Positions 63,885 through 64,000 of a stretch of 64,000 nucleotides of DNA are shown piece after piece. Position 1 is the stretch's first letter. Each line of letters opens with the position of its first letter. Source of the stretch: Lutraria lutraria (taxonomy: Eukaryota; Mollusca; Bivalvia; Venerida; Mactridae); the NCBI GenBank assembly GCA_964023205.1, contig OZ026840.1, positions 33,148,199 to 33,212,198 of the forward strand, read 5' to 3'. The position numbers and the translations under genes were made by a program. The notes under the pieces were generated by a model. It saw only the letters and a list, made by a program, of their open reading frames with translations, was not told the DNA's origin and did no database searches.

Positions 63885-64000
63885 GGGTTATCTCTATCAA
63901 TTAAGGAAAAAAGTAGTTCACTTCACAAACTTTAATGCGGACGGACGGATGGACCAACCAACGACCGACCGACCGACAGAGTGACTCCAATATACCCCCA
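63885..64000. mobile_element. Dispersed repeat, partial third copy
   Basis: The end portion with GCGGACGGACGGATGGACCA and GAGTGACTCCAATATACCCC matches the right part of 61133-61627. It is cut off by the window edge. Confidence 0.55.

Overview
This is a eukaryotic, intron-rich, visibly A+T-rich window. It most likely comes from a mollusc, probably a bivalve. That placement is inference: it rests on the tandem kringle genes and on dispersed repeats of a style I associate with bivalve genomes, and no species can be named. There are no bacterial operons, CRISPR arrays or rRNA genes. Open reading frames are short because coding sequence is split into small exons. I rebuilt each gene by tracking reading phase across GT/AG (and one GC/AG) junctions.

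Layout. (1) About 107-12788, plus strand: leukotriene A4 hydrolase / M1 aminopeptidase (LTA4H). Its N-terminal exons lie before the window. The exon carrying the third zinc ligand is present twice in tandem, with equal length and phase. (2) 14978-21081, minus strand: an SRR1-like protein (SRRD), complete in 8 exons and convergent with LTA4H. (3) 22.4-28.9 kb and 32.4-42.6 kb, plus strand: a tandem duplication of a six-exon gene for a secreted protein with a signal peptide, half of an apple/PAN-like domain, four kringles and a short tail. Copy A (23151-28617) carries two frameshifts. Copy B (32878-42376) is intact at 456 codons. (4) 46708-49833, plus strand: ribosomal protein eL29 (RPL29), 57 aa. 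(5) 50751-63334, minus strand: Maelstrom (MAEL), a piRNA-pathway protein. Its first HMG-box exons lie beyond the right edge, and its tail carries repeated GRG motifs.

The rest is introns and mobile DNA. I see terminal-inverted-repeat elements of 0.15-2.9 kb, tRNA-headed SINE-like elements, degenerate tandem arrays inside transposons, and a 27-bp minisatellite whose every unit contains CACGTG. A 222-bp piece of SRRD (part of an exon plus intron) has been copied into an intron of kringle copy A.

The genes do not form one pathway. The strongest biological lead is LTA4H: exactly one of its two active-site exons must be used, because using both or neither puts a stop codon in frame within a few codons. 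The protein also has Phe where human LTA4H has Tyr378, the residue linked to suicide inactivation.
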